Shown: positions 1-7,859, numbered from the stretch's first letter. The stretch: DNA of 14,078 nt from Cyanobacteriota bacterium (GCA_025054735.1 JANWZG010000043.1:1-14078), one strand, 5' to 3'. Made by a program: numbers and translations. The notes: generated by a model from the letters alone, not told the origin.

Positions 1-1662
1 CAGGCTAATGTGATCATGGGCAATGGTGACCACGGCATTCTAGTAACTCACCAAGCCAAGGGTGAAGTGCGAGGTAATCAATTCCGCAACAATGGGTTTG
101 GGATCGCTATTCAAAATGATGCCGCCCCATTGCTAGCAGACAATCAGGTGCAACAAAATCGTTGGGGCATTTTTATCTCTCACCAGGCGAAGCCAGTGCT
201 GCGGGGCAATGTTGTGCAGCAAAATCGAGAGGGTGGCCTTGCTATCATCAACACTGCCTTGCCTGATTTAGGGCGAATGGGCGATCCTGGTGGCAATTCA
301 ATCCAAAACAACCAAGGATCCAGTGATGTGACCAATGCGACAGAGAGGCGGTTAGTAGCGGTCGGCAACCAGTTGAATCCTAGTCGTCTACAGGGCGAGG
401 TCGTGCTGTCGGCTGAAGCACCTCAACCGCCGGCTACCATTCCCGCCCCTGCTCCAGTGCCCTCGCCACCTACACCAACACCACCAGCTATAACCAGCCA
501 GTTCCAAGACATAGCGGCTCACTGGGCTGAGGCGTTTATCCGAGCCTTAATAGAGCGGCGGGTACTGCGTGGCTTTCCGAATGGCACCTTCCAGCCAGAA
601 GCTCCTATGACTCGTGCCGAGTTTGCCGCCACGATCGTCACAGCCTTCCCTATCCCAGACAAACGCCAGCCAGGGCAATACACTGATGTTCCCAGTAACT
701 TTTGGGCAGCCCAAGTGATTCGCAAAGCAGACAGCACTGGTTTTATGTCTGGGTTTCCTGATGGTAGTTTTCGCCCCCATCTCAACCTAACGCGGGTACA
801 GGCGATGGTTGCAGTTGTCCAAGGCTTAGGACTTAGGGGCGGTGGCCCTAGTGATTTAGGGAACTATCGCGATCGTGCTCAGATCCCTAGCTATGCCGTG
901 GATGCGATCGCCACTGCCACCCAACGCCGCCTCGTAGTCAACTACCCCTTGCTTGACCACTTGCACCCAATGCGAAATATTACCCGTGCTGAAGTTGCAG
1001 CTTTAATCTATCAAGGACTTGTAGCTATCGGGGCCGCCCCTGCTATTGCCTCCCCATTTATCGTTAACCCTATGCCAGTTATGACCAACTTTACTGATGT
1101 GCAGGGACATTGGGCAGCAGCATTCATTGCAGGTCTCGCTGGACAACGCATGATTGGTGGCTTTCCCGATGGCAGCTTTCGGCCTGATGGCATGATGACC
1201 CGCGTGCAATATTGCGGGCTGCTGGTGAATGCCTTTAACCCTGCACCCAAGCGCGAAGCTGTATCGTTCACCGATGTGCCAGCTAATTTTTGGGGAGCCG
1301 CTGTGATTCAACGTGCCTATCGTGGTGGTTTTATTTCTGGCTTTACGCATGGCATGTTTCGCCCGCATGACGCGATCGCCCGGGTACAGGTGCTGGTGTC
1401 TTTAGTTCAAGGTTTAGGATTACCCCCGGCTGACTTGGCCCTGCTGCATCGCTATCTCGATCAAGACAAGATCCCAGCCTATGCTCGCAATGCTGTTGCC
1501 TCAGCAACGGCTAATCACTTGGTGCTCAACTATCCAGTGCAGCAATGGTTGAACCCTAATTTAGCGGCGACTCGTGGCGAGGTAACAGCTATGGTTTACC
1601 AGGCATTGGTGCGGGCTAGACGAGTTCCAGCGATCGCCTCTCCCTTTATCATCACCGTCTGA
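1..1662 (+). CDS. Beta-helix protein with six SLH domains, 3' part (5' end outside window)
   Basis: The frame is open from base 1, so the true start lies upstream; 553 residues are visible. Residue numbers here count from the GTG at base 10. Residues 1-100 carry Asn/Gly-rich turns of a right-handed parallel beta-helix (NosD/DUF1565-like). Residues 136-160 are a Pro/Ala/Thr linker. Six S-layer homology domains follow, starting near residues 165, 224, 286, 361, 420 and 482, with motifs such as GFPNGTFQPEAPMTRAEF and GFPDGSFRPDGMMTRVQ. SLH1-3 and SLH4-6 are two tandem copies offset by exactly 196 residues, both ending AIASPFI. In cyanobacteria, SLH modules anchor outer-membrane or surface proteins to peptidoglycan or its polymers. 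The beta-helix is the likely exposed part; its ligand is unknown. Ends TGA at 1660-1662. Family call is firm; specific role is inference. Confidence 0.9.
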   Translation, partial: QANVIMGNGDHGILVTHQAKGEVRGNQFRNNGFGIAIQNDAAPLLADNQVQQNRWGIFISHQAKPVLRGNVVQQNREGGLAIINTALPDLGRMGDPGGNSIQNNQGSSDVTNATERRLVAVGNQLNPSRLQGEVVLSAEAPQPPATIPAPAPVPSPPTPTPPAITSQFQDIAAHWAEAFIRALIERRVLRGFPNGTFQPEAPMTRAEFAATIVTAFPIPDKRQPGQYTDVPSNFWAAQVIRKADSTGFMSGFPDGSFRPHLNLTRVQAMVAVVQGLGLRGGGPSDLGNYRDRAQIPSYAVDAIATATQRRLVVNYPLLDHLHPMRNITRAEVAALIYQGLVAIGAAPAIASPFIVNPMPVMTNFTDVQGHWAAAFIAGLAGQRMIGGFPDGSFRPDGMMTRVQYCGLLVNAFNPAPKREAVSFTDVPANFWGAAVIQRAYRGGFISGFTHGMFRPHDAIARVQVLVSLVQGLGLPPADLALLHRYLDQDKIPAYARNAVASATANHLVLNYPVQQWLNPNLAATRGEVTAMVYQALVRARRVPAIASPFIITV

Positions 1663-1772
1663 TTCTGCACCTGACCAGTTCACTTCAGACTTGAGGTCAA
1701 ATCTCAGCGCATTTGGCATACTGGAAACACATCTCCATCAACCTATGACAACTCAAAACTAACCCACAACTT

Positions 1773-2174
1773 ATGTTCGGAACCTACCAGCACAGTAACC
1801 TGCGAATTGAAGTCGATGCGTCGGATGTCACTATCCGCAAAAGCCTTACGGATCCTAGACAGTTGCGCCAATGGTTATCTCCCCAGCAGATTGACTCTAA
1901 CCTCACAGAGCCATTACAGTCTGGGCAGCGCTTTGTTAGTTGGCTCGGCCCTATTCCCGTTCAGCACTACGTTGACCAGATAGATGCTAATCGCTTGCGA
2001 TTGTTGCTCAGTCAGGGCATTGACGGATTCCATGAGTGGCAGTGGGGAGATGGCTGGGTGCAATCTCGGTTAGAGGGTATTTCGCTATTACCACTGAATC
2101 TAGGACAGACGTTGACATTGTTGCGGTTGCGATCGTTTCTCAATTTAGCTGCTCGTTCTAAGTCACAGAACTAA
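1773..2174 (+). CDS. Small hypothetical protein, possibly SRPBCC/Bet v1-like fold
   Basis: 133 residues from an ATG after a 110-bp gap. I do not recognise the family with certainty. The order of elements suggests a small SRPBCC (START/Bet v1-like) domain: an early strand (NLRIEVDASDVTIRKSL), then a DPRQLRQWLSP helix that resembles the 'xPeevWxxlsd' segment of polyketide cyclase-like proteins, then alternating strands rich in Trp and Gln, and a C-terminal hydrophobic helix (residues 106-126). There is no signal peptide or clear membrane segment. No good Shine-Dalgarno sequence precedes the ATG. It reads in the same direction as the SLH gene upstream and the 89-residue gene downstream, but the gaps do not prove an operon. 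The fold is inferred from pattern only. Confidence 0.7.
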   Translation: MFGTYQHSNLRIEVDASDVTIRKSLTDPRQLRQWLSPQQIDSNLTEPLQSGQRFVSWLGPIPVQHYVDQIDANRLRLLLSQGIDGFHEWQWGDGWVQSRLEGISLLPLNLGQTLTLLRLRSFLNLAARSKSQN

Positions 2175-2269
2175 GCACTGATTTAACAAACATTAAAATT
2201 CATTCTGAGTGTGCCCAGTTCTAATTTCCTAGATAAACTAGAGGCACTCAAAATTATAGGATTAGGATA

Positions 2270-2539
2270 GTGTACGCTTCTAAACCCAGACCAGACCTGA
2301 AAAAGGCCAATCAGTCATCTGCCGAAGCCAATGTTGTGGCTCTAGAACCTGCGGTAATTAAGGCTGCTCGTCAGATCTACCGTACCTATTATGAAGTTCA
2401 CCCTAACTACCGAGAGTTGCCGATCGGCGTAGCGATTAACCGAGTGAACTACCGGGGTAAACTAATCTTTAAGAATAAACCCGTGTTGTTGCCAGAAGAA
2501 TGTTTTGTGCCTCTGAAGCAAATCGAAAGTCTGGCTTAG
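2270..2539 (+). CDS. Small conserved-looking hypothetical protein upstream of pilD
   Basis: 89 residues from a GTG at 2270. An AGGA at 2264-2267 lies only two bases from the start, so a later in-frame GTG near codon 23 is an alternative. I do not recognise the family. The N-terminal 25 residues are polar and probably disordered. The rest is compact and basic, with a helix (EPAVIKAARQIYRTYYEV) and then an IGVAINRVNYRGKLIFKNKPVLLP strand region that looks like a small folded domain. No membrane segment, Cys pair or catalytic motif is visible. The stop is 20 bases before pilD, so the two may be co-transcribed. Function unknown. Confidence 0.7.
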   Translation: MYASKPRPDLKKANQSSAEANVVALEPAVIKAARQIYRTYYEVHPNYRELPIGVAINRVNYRGKLIFKNKPVLLPEECFVPLKQIESLA

Positions 2540-2559
2540 CCCTAAGTACTTAACCCTGG

Positions 2560-3390
2560 ATGATTGCTTTGGACTGGGTGGTAATCGCCCTCTCAACGGT
2601 TATAGTCTTTAGCCTGGGGGCTGCCATTGGCAGTTTTTTGAATGTTGTCGTCTATCGCATCCCTGCGGGTCAATCCTTAGTCCATCCGCCATCGCGGTGT
2701 CCCCACTGTCAGCATACTCTCTCTCCTCAAGACAATATCCCTGTGCTGGGATGGATACTGTTGCGAGGTCGTTGTCGCTATTGCCGCACAGCGATCGCAT
2801 GGCGTTATCCCTTGGTAGAGGCCCTGACAGGCTTCATGTTCTTAGTTGTCTTTCTTCAGTTTGATTGGTCAATACAAACCATTCGCTACTGGCTGTTGGG
2901 ATCATGGCTGTTGGCACTAGCCTTAATTGACCTGGATACCCTTACCTTGCCCGATGTTTTGATCAAGCCCGGACTTATTGTGGGGGTAGTACTCTATCCA
3001 TGGCAAGCCTATGTTACGGCACCGACTACAGAAACAGTAGTGCAGCATGGCATCGGCGCGATCGCGGGGGCAGTCGTGGGGCTGTGGCTACTCGACAGCA
3101 TTCGCTTAGTTGCGTCTTTGCTCATGGGTCAAGAAGCAATGGGCATAGCTGATCCCAAGCTAGCTGCTATGATTGGCGCTTGGTTAGGAGTCTCTAATCT
3201 GCTAATAGCCCTGTTTATTGCTTGTGCTGCTGGGGCAATGCTTGGGGCGGTTACTATCTTGTTACGCAGGCGCTCGCGCCGCCAGCCCATTCCCTTTGGC
3301 CCCTTCCTTGCAGTTGGTGGGTTTGTTGCTGCCCTCTGGGGGCAATCACTGATTCGCCTCTACCTCCAAGCCGTTGGACTGGTTGAATAG
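2560..3390 (+). CDS. pilD: Prepilin peptidase / N-methyltransferase (type IV pilus leader peptidase, A24 family)
   Basis: 276 residues. This integral membrane aspartic peptidase cleaves the leader of type IV prepilins and methylates the new N-terminus, as needed for pili, motility and DNA uptake. The N-terminal domain has GSFLNVVVYRIP at residues 24-35 and two zinc-type Cys pairs, C47/C50 (CPHC) and C72/C75 (CRYC), the usual mark of the bifunctional enzyme. The first catalytic Asp lies in IDLDTLTLPD (residues 123-132) and the second in GIADPKL (D198), a variant of the GxGDxKL motif with Ala in place of the second Gly. PFGPFLAVGG at 245-254 is also typical. About eight hydrophobic segments and full family length. 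No pilin gene is in the window. The start at 2560 lacks a clear Shine-Dalgarno sequence, but a hydrophobic segment begins at once, as expected. Confidence 0.95.
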   Translation: MIALDWVVIALSTVIVFSLGAAIGSFLNVVVYRIPAGQSLVHPPSRCPHCQHTLSPQDNIPVLGWILLRGRCRYCRTAIAWRYPLVEALTGFMFLVVFLQFDWSIQTIRYWLLGSWLLALALIDLDTLTLPDVLIKPGLIVGVVLYPWQAYVTAPTTETVVQHGIGAIAGAVVGLWLLDSIRLVASLLMGQEAMGIADPKLAAMIGAWLGVSNLLIALFIACAAGAMLGAVTILLRRRSRRQPIPFGPFLAVGGFVAALWGQSLIRLYLQAVGLVE

Positions 3391-3460
3391 ATGTGGGAAA
3401 GCCCGTACCTAGTTCTGCAATACCTTTTCTCCAAAAACCAGCCACATAGCCTATCAGTTC

Positions 3461-3486
3461 GTAGTCAGGACTTAAGTCCTGACTAC
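3461..3486. repeat. 26-bp perfect palindrome in a convergent intergenic gap
   Basis: Arms GTAGTCAGGAC and GTCCTGACTAC flank a TTAA centre, so all 26 bases are self-complementary. It lies 70 bases past the pilD stop and 147 bases before the end of the converging ABC gene. No T-tract follows on either strand, so a simple intrinsic terminator is unlikely. Short perfect palindromes of this kind are known as dispersed repeats in cyanobacterial genomes. It could also act as a bidirectional mRNA 3' end structure. No second copy occurs in this window. The rest of the gap (3391-3633) shows only a weak hairpin, GCCTA/TAGGC at 3523-3537. Confidence 0.85.
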
Positions 3487-3633
3487 AAGCCATCTGTAGC
3501 GATGTTTAGAGAATCCCTGTGAGCCTACACCATAGGCATCGGTAGCAAGAATACTCAGAACTAGCACTATGAGAATGCCTTAGATTTCAACACTCAAGAA
3601 TCCCCAAGCATCGTGTTCGAGACCTAGGGAATG

Positions 3634-5415
3634 CTAACTCAAGACCTCTTGCAACTTGTATTGGCTCCACAGATATTGATATAGCCCTGGCTGGTGAAGC
3701 AGTTCAGTATGGGATCCAGATTGAACAACTTGTCCTTGATCCATGACGAGGATGCGATCGGCCAAGGCAGCGACTGATAACTGATGAGAAATAAATATCA
3801 CCGTTTTACGACTTGTACCGTGGGCCAAGTTCTCTAGGATTTGAGTAGCGGTTTGATTATCCACACTGGATAAGGCATCATCCAAAATCAAGACAGGAGC
3901 ATCCACCAGCAAGGCACGAGCGAGAGCTGTGCGCTGGCGCTGGCCACCGGATAGGGTAATGCCTCGTTCCCCGACGATTGTCTCGTACTGCTGAGGAAAG
4001 TTAATGATTTCCGTATGGATCTGTGCCTCCTTAGCAGCAGCTTCCACCTGGGATAACTCACTTTGGGGAGCGCCATAACGAATATTGTCCTTGATGCTAG
4101 TGCTAAATAGAAAGCTGTCTTGGGGAACGTAGGCGATCGCACCCCGCAAATCTGCAAGACGCAGCTTGGTAATGTCATAACCACCCAGAAATAGCTGATT
4201 GGGTGCAACATCCAATAAACGCGGTAAGGCATTCGCCAAAGTGGATTTGCCTGAGCCGACGGGGCCTACGATCGCCACCATTTCTCCTGGGTGGATGGTA
4301 AAGTTTACATCCTTCAGGGCTGGGTAGGGTGCTCCTGGGTAGGTATAGGTTAGGTGACGAGCAGTGATGCCTAAGGCTTTTGTTGTGAGCCTATTAAGGT
4401 CACCGCTGCTAGCAGACTCTGGTGCCAACGTCACAGCATCTGGAGCGTCTACAATTTTGGGACGATTGCTGAGCACAGCCTCGATGCGATCGATACTGAC
4501 TTCGCCCCGTTGGTAAGCGGTGATTGTAAATCCCAGTAGTGCTGTGGGAAAAATTAGCCGCTCGATATACAGCAATAGGGCAACAAAGTCGCCAACCGTT
4601 AGGGTATTAGCCGCAATGGCCCCTGCTCCTAGCCAAAGCAGAATCAAATAGCTAAGGCTAGCAATCCCAATCAACATGGGAAACAACAGGTTACGGGTTT
4701 TAGCCAAGGTTAAATTGGCAGTCAGCAATTGTTGATTGAGGCGACGAAACTCTGCCCGCTCGTTTTCTTCTTGGGCATAGATTTTAATCAGGGCTATGCC
4801 GCTCACATCTTCCTGAATTAAATCACTCATGTCTGAGAGTCGCTGTTGTACCTCTAGCTGTTCCGATCGCAGCCGTTCGCTAAATAACTTCACCAACACC
4901 AGCATGAGGGGATAGACCGAAATAGCCAACAAGCTCAACCGTAGATTGATAGACAACATCACAGGCAGCGTCAGCCCATAGGCAAATAGCGTATTGACAA
5001 AGCTTAGGACTGCAAATCCTAATAACCGCCGGATGTTGTCAACATCACTCGTAAACCGGCTAATCAAGTCCCCAGCAGTGTTGGTGGCAAAATAGGCAGG
5101 CTCCATACCCAGCAGATGATTAAACATTTTCTGCTTGAGGTCATATTCCACCTGTCGCCCTGTACCAAACAACAACATGCGCGACACAATCCGGATTGCC
5201 CACATGAGGGATGCCATGCCCACAATCAGCAATACCCCCTGCAACACGTCAGCAAACCGATTAGTAGTTTGCAAGCGGTTGACACTGCTGCGAATGACCA
5301 AGGGGATCAACACGCCCAAGATATTGACGATGAGAATGGCTAGAATGCCTGCGATCGTCGCCTGCCAGTGGGGACGCAGATACTCGATGAGTTTGTGAAA
5401 GCGCGATTGTGCCAT
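3634..5415 (-). CDS. ABC transporter half-molecule, fused permease and ATPase (exporter, MdlA/MdlB-like)
   Basis: 593 residues. An N-terminal six-helix exporter domain (about residues 15-305) is followed by a complete ATPase domain: Walker A GPVGSGKST (384-392), Q-loop Q432 in PQDSFLF, signature LSGGQ (488-492), Walker B LILDD (509-513), D-loop SSVD and H-loop H544. The domain order, length and single ATPase mark a type IV (ABCB-like) half-exporter that works as a dimer in the cytoplasmic membrane. The residue after the Walker B Asp is D513, where the catalytic Glu is usual. This is known from degenerate sites of heterodimeric exporters such as MdlA and BmrC. A partner gene is therefore expected, but none is present next to it. 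Substrate (lipid, peptide or drug) cannot be told. The gene follows the DUF218 gene on the same strand after 172 bases. Confidence 0.92.
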   Translation of the reverse strand: MAQSRFHKLIEYLRPHWQATIAGILAILIVNILGVLIPLVIRSSVNRLQTTNRFADVLQGVLLIVGMASLMWAIRIVSRMLLFGTGRQVEYDLKQKMFNHLLGMEPAYFATNTAGDLISRFTSDVDNIRRLLGFAVLSFVNTLFAYGLTLPVMLSINLRLSLLAISVYPLMLVLVKLFSERLRSEQLEVQQRLSDMSDLIQEDVSGIALIKIYAQEENERAEFRRLNQQLLTANLTLAKTRNLLFPMLIGIASLSYLILLWLGAGAIAANTLTVGDFVALLLYIERLIFPTALLGFTITAYQRGEVSIDRIEAVLSNRPKIVDAPDAVTLAPESASSGDLNRLTTKALGITARHLTYTYPGAPYPALKDVNFTIHPGEMVAIVGPVGSGKSTLANALPRLLDVAPNQLFLGGYDITKLRLADLRGAIAYVPQDSFLFSTSIKDNIRYGAPQSELSQVEAAAKEAQIHTEIINFPQQYETIVGERGITLSGGQRQRTALARALLVDAPVLILDDALSSVDNQTATQILENLAHGTSRKTVIFISHQLSVAALADRILVMDQGQVVQSGSHTELLHQPGLYQYLWSQYKLQEVLS

Positions 5416-5438
5416 GGATAACTCAACACAGGTAATTA

Positions 5439-5450
5439 ATGATTAATCAT
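5439..5450. promoter_or_regulatory. 12-bp palindrome upstream of the ABC exporter (possible operator)
   Basis: ATGATTAATCAT is perfectly self-complementary and sits 24 bases upstream of the exporter ATG at 5415, inside an A/T-rich patch. Position and symmetry fit an operator or part of a promoter for the minus-strand gene. No regulator can be named, and A/T-rich palindromes of this size arise by chance. A second inverted repeat, GTCACTG/CAGTGAC (5463-5469 and 5489-5495, 19-base loop), lies in the same gap downstream of the DUF218 stop and has no T-tract. Confidence 0.25.
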
Positions 5451-5587
5451 GGCCTTGAGCATGTCACTGTCCATGAAAAGCTAATAACCAGTGACAAGAC
5501 CAACAGACTCACGGCGCAGACCATTTCATCACCATGCCTAGTTACTCCACGACTTGCTAGTGGCAACCCTACTCCACTCCCACCATT

Positions 5588-6580
5588 CTAGTTAATTCCG
5601 GCAGCAATACGGAAGCGTAAACTAATAGCTCTCAACGCATGGCCAAGAACTTTGATGGATCGCGCCAAGGCTTCAGGGTTGGGTAATAGCTTTGATACTC
5701 TCTCTTCGGTGCTAGCTGCAATCCGACGGGTAGACTTGTCTGCAAAGGTAACTTGGAAATCAGTAGGAGCACCTGCAACGGTTAACCCTTGTCGCTGAAA
5801 AATAAACTTGGCAATGCTCATATCTGCCGCTGAAGCCACCAAAATAATGCGTTTGGGGAGCTGTCGATCGTTCAGCAGCTTGTTGACATTAGCAGCAACC
5901 GTTTGCAGCCTAATTCCTTCTGATTCCACAATGATGCGGTCACCGGGTACCCCTAGATTAATCAACAACCCTCGAATATCATTACCTTCATTGACAATTT
6001 CTTCCTTGCCATCTCCTAGCTTATCTATGGTACGCGGAGTACGTAGCCCACCTGTCACAATCACAAAACCAGGGTTAAGGGAGCGATAGAGTTGGGCGGT
6101 GTAGGGCACGCGATCACCACTAGCCGACACTTGAATTTGAGACACACCAGGTTCCTCCGGCGTTGGGCGAAAGTTCGGGCGCGTAGAGCCTCGTCCCAGC
6201 AAGACAATCGATCCAGACTCTGGGCTGAGGGCGTTAGCTGCACCTACAGCCGACTGTTCCTCCAGCTTGACAAATTCATCAGAAACTAACGGCAAGCTGA
6301 GAATGAGAAAAATACTTAAGGCAATCATCGCCGCATTACTGGGAACTTGTTTTTTGTAGGCATACACCAAAAAGCTAACAATTAAGTACAGGAGTGCCAG
6401 ATTCGCAACGGCAATAATTGTCTGGTCACCTGGCAGCAACAACAGGGCTATGGGAATGGCCACTAAGATAATGCCCCCCAGCAGTGCCAAGGTTGCTGTA
6501 GGGATAACCTGCTTAACTAAATAGGTGATTCCACTAATAATTAGGGCGATGAGTATCGCCAACGACAGCAGTTCAAACAT
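5588..6580 (-). CDS. Membrane-anchored DUF218 (YdcF/SanA/ElyC-like) protein
   Basis: 330 residues. Four hydrophobic segments fill residues 3-100, then a soluble DUF218 domain occupies about 122-280: SIVLLGRGS (124-132), RVPYTAQLYRSL (157-168), FVIVTGG (172-178), then EGNDIRGLLINLGVPGDRIIVES and TVAANVNKLL. Members such as E. coli ElyC and SanA are linked to envelope integrity and peptidoglycan precursor or lipid carrier metabolism; the biochemical reaction is not established. One oddity: the segment that in ElyC-type proteins reads SAxHxxRA is here SAADMSIAKF (250-259), so the usual His and Arg are absent although the following APTDF is kept. The minus-strand AAGGA at 6590-6594, nine bases before the ATG, supports this start. 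It may share a transcript with the ABC gene downstream. Family call good, role inferred. Confidence 0.85.
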   Translation of the reverse strand: MFELLSLAILIALIISGITYLVKQVIPTATLALLGGIILVAIPIALLLLPGDQTIIAVANLALLYLIVSFLVYAYKKQVPSNAAMIALSIFLILSLPLVSDEFVKLEEQSAVGAANALSPESGSIVLLGRGSTRPNFRPTPEEPGVSQIQVSASGDRVPYTAQLYRSLNPGFVIVTGGLRTPRTIDKLGDGKEEIVNEGNDIRGLLINLGVPGDRIIVESEGIRLQTVAANVNKLLNDRQLPKRIILVASAADMSIAKFIFQRQGLTVAGAPTDFQVTFADKSTRRIAASTEERVSKLLPNPEALARSIKVLGHALRAISLRFRIAAGIN

Positions 6581-6830
6581 TGCTGCGAGTCCTTATCTAA
6601 AGCAGTGACATCTGAGCAACTGATGGGGATAATGCGACTAGGAATGATGAATAAATGTGAGTAGTTGTTAAGCTACAGACATTACGGACAGAATCATACC
6701 GTTAGATACCGACTCTGGCATGACTAATTAACTAATGACTATGCAATTGCAGGGTAAGTCTAGGCATTGATCTAGGTATTATCTAAGACAGTTATTCTCA
6801 CTCTTGACACGCAAACTGAGGAGCACCAAC
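6581..6830. other. Divergent intergenic region between DUF218 gene and galE
   Basis: About 250 bases carrying the start signals of two divergent genes. On the plus strand, TATTAT at 6777-6782 is a possible -10 for galE but has no good -35 at normal spacing; TTGATC (6767-6772) and TTGACA (6804-6809) lack a good -10 partner. GTCTAGGCATTGATCTAGG (6758-6776) contains two CTAGG units, and a direct repeat of ATGACTA occurs at 6720-6726 and 6735-6741. No ORF or RNA gene is evident. Confidence 0.4.
6818..6823 (+). promoter_or_regulatory. Ribosome binding site deciding the galE start
   Basis: GAGGAG lies seven bases before the GTG at 6831. This makes that GTG the likely start, rather than the in-frame TTG at 6804, which has no such site. 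Confidence 0.75.
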
Positions 6831-7859
6831 GTGACAGAAACAACCCCATCAGACGCACCCACACCTGTGCCTACAACTGTTTTAGTAACAGGCGGAGCTG
6901 GTTATATTGGTTCCCATGCTGTATTGGCCCTGCAACAGGCAGGTTATAGCGTGATTGTGCTAGACAACCTAGTGTATGGGCACCGAGATATTGCGGAAAC
7001 CGTATTGAACGTACCTTTGATCGAAGGGGATACAAACGATCGCCCGTTGCTTGATCGCCTCTTCACCGAGCACAAGATTGCGGCTGTTATGCACTTTGCA
7101 GCCTATGCCTATGTGGGTGAGTCTGTCACAGATCCAGCCAAGTACTATCGGAACAATGTGGTGGGCACCTTGACCCTCCTAGAAGCCATGGTTGCCCACA
7201 ACATTAAAAAATTTGTCTTTTCCTCCACCTGTGCTACCTATGGCGTGCCCAAAACAGTTCCTATCCCTGAAGAACACCCCCAGAACCCCATCAATCCCTA
7301 TGGCATGAGCAAGTTAATGGTGGAGCAAATTTTAGCTGACTTCGATCGGGCCTACGACTTTAAGTCAGTGTGCTTTCGCTACTTCAATGCAGCCGGTGCT
7401 GACCCACAAGGCCGCCTAGGGGAAGACCACAACCCAGAAACCCATCTCATTCCCCTAGTACTGTTAACAGCCTTGGGCAAGCGTTCCTCCATCTCCATCT
7501 TTGGTACAGACTATCCTACCCCTGATGGCACATGCATCCGAGACTACATCCACGTTACTGATTTAGCTGATGCTCACGTCTTGGGACTGAACTATTTGTT
7601 GAAGGGGGGGGATAGTCAAATTTTCAACCTAGGCAATGGTAATGGTTTTTCGGTAAAAGAAGTGATTGATGCGGCACGGCAAGTAACTGGGCGAGAAATT
7701 CCCGCTGTGGAATGCGATCGTCGGCCCGGCGACCCCCCTGCGTTAGTAGGTAGCAGTGCCCGTGCCCGTGAGTTGTTGGGCTGGCAACCACAATACAGCG
7801 ATATTACGGAAATCATCCGCCATGCGTGGCAGTGGCACCAGTCTCGTCATGCTGGCTAA
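6831..7859 (+). CDS. galE: UDP-glucose 4-epimerase
   Basis: 342 residues from a GTG with a strong GAGGAG site. The enzyme interconverts UDP-glucose and UDP-galactose with bound NAD, supplying galactose for surface polysaccharide, lipopolysaccharide and galactolipid. It is an extended short-chain dehydrogenase: NAD-binding TGGAGYIG at residues 20-27, LDN at 44-46, SSTCATYG at 131-138 giving the catalytic Thr/Ser, and the Y157-x3-K161 pair in NPYGMSK. FRYFNAAGADP, GTDYPTPDGTCIRDYIHV and FNLGNGNGFSVKEV are near-perfect GalE family blocks. Length matches the family (about 330-340) plus a 15-residue polar N-terminal extension. A run of eight G (7604-7611) falls inside the gene. It is monocistronic here, divergent from the DUF218 gene. 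Confidence in the activity is high, though some homologues also epimerise UDP-GlcNAc or pentoses. Confidence 0.95.
   Translation: MTETTPSDAPTPVPTTVLVTGGAGYIGSHAVLALQQAGYSVIVLDNLVYGHRDIAETVLNVPLIEGDTNDRPLLDRLFTEHKIAAVMHFAAYAYVGESVTDPAKYYRNNVVGTLTLLEAMVAHNIKKFVFSSTCATYGVPKTVPIPEEHPQNPINPYGMSKLMVEQILADFDRAYDFKSVCFRYFNAAGADPQGRLGEDHNPETHLIPLVLLTALGKRSSISIFGTDYPTPDGTCIRDYIHVTDLADAHVLGLNYLLKGGDSQIFNLGNGNGFSVKEVIDAARQVTGREIPAVECDRRPGDPPALVGSSARARELLGWQPQYSDITEIIRHAWQWHQSRHAG

Noticed and set aside
519..1368. Several minus-strand open frames antisense to the SLH gene (519-785, 1003-1368, 1011-1271)
   Set aside because: They mirror the duplicated SLH coding sequence, recur at equivalent places in both copies, and read as low-complexity antisense products without ribosome sites.
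5116..5398. Plus-strand frames antisense to the 5' end of the ABC gene
   Set aside because: The opposite strand encodes unmistakable exporter sequence; the antisense products have no domain character.
6804..6830. TTG at 6804 as the galE start
   Set aside because: It lacks a ribosome site, while the GTG at 6831 has GAGGAG at seven bases and leaves the family domain complete.
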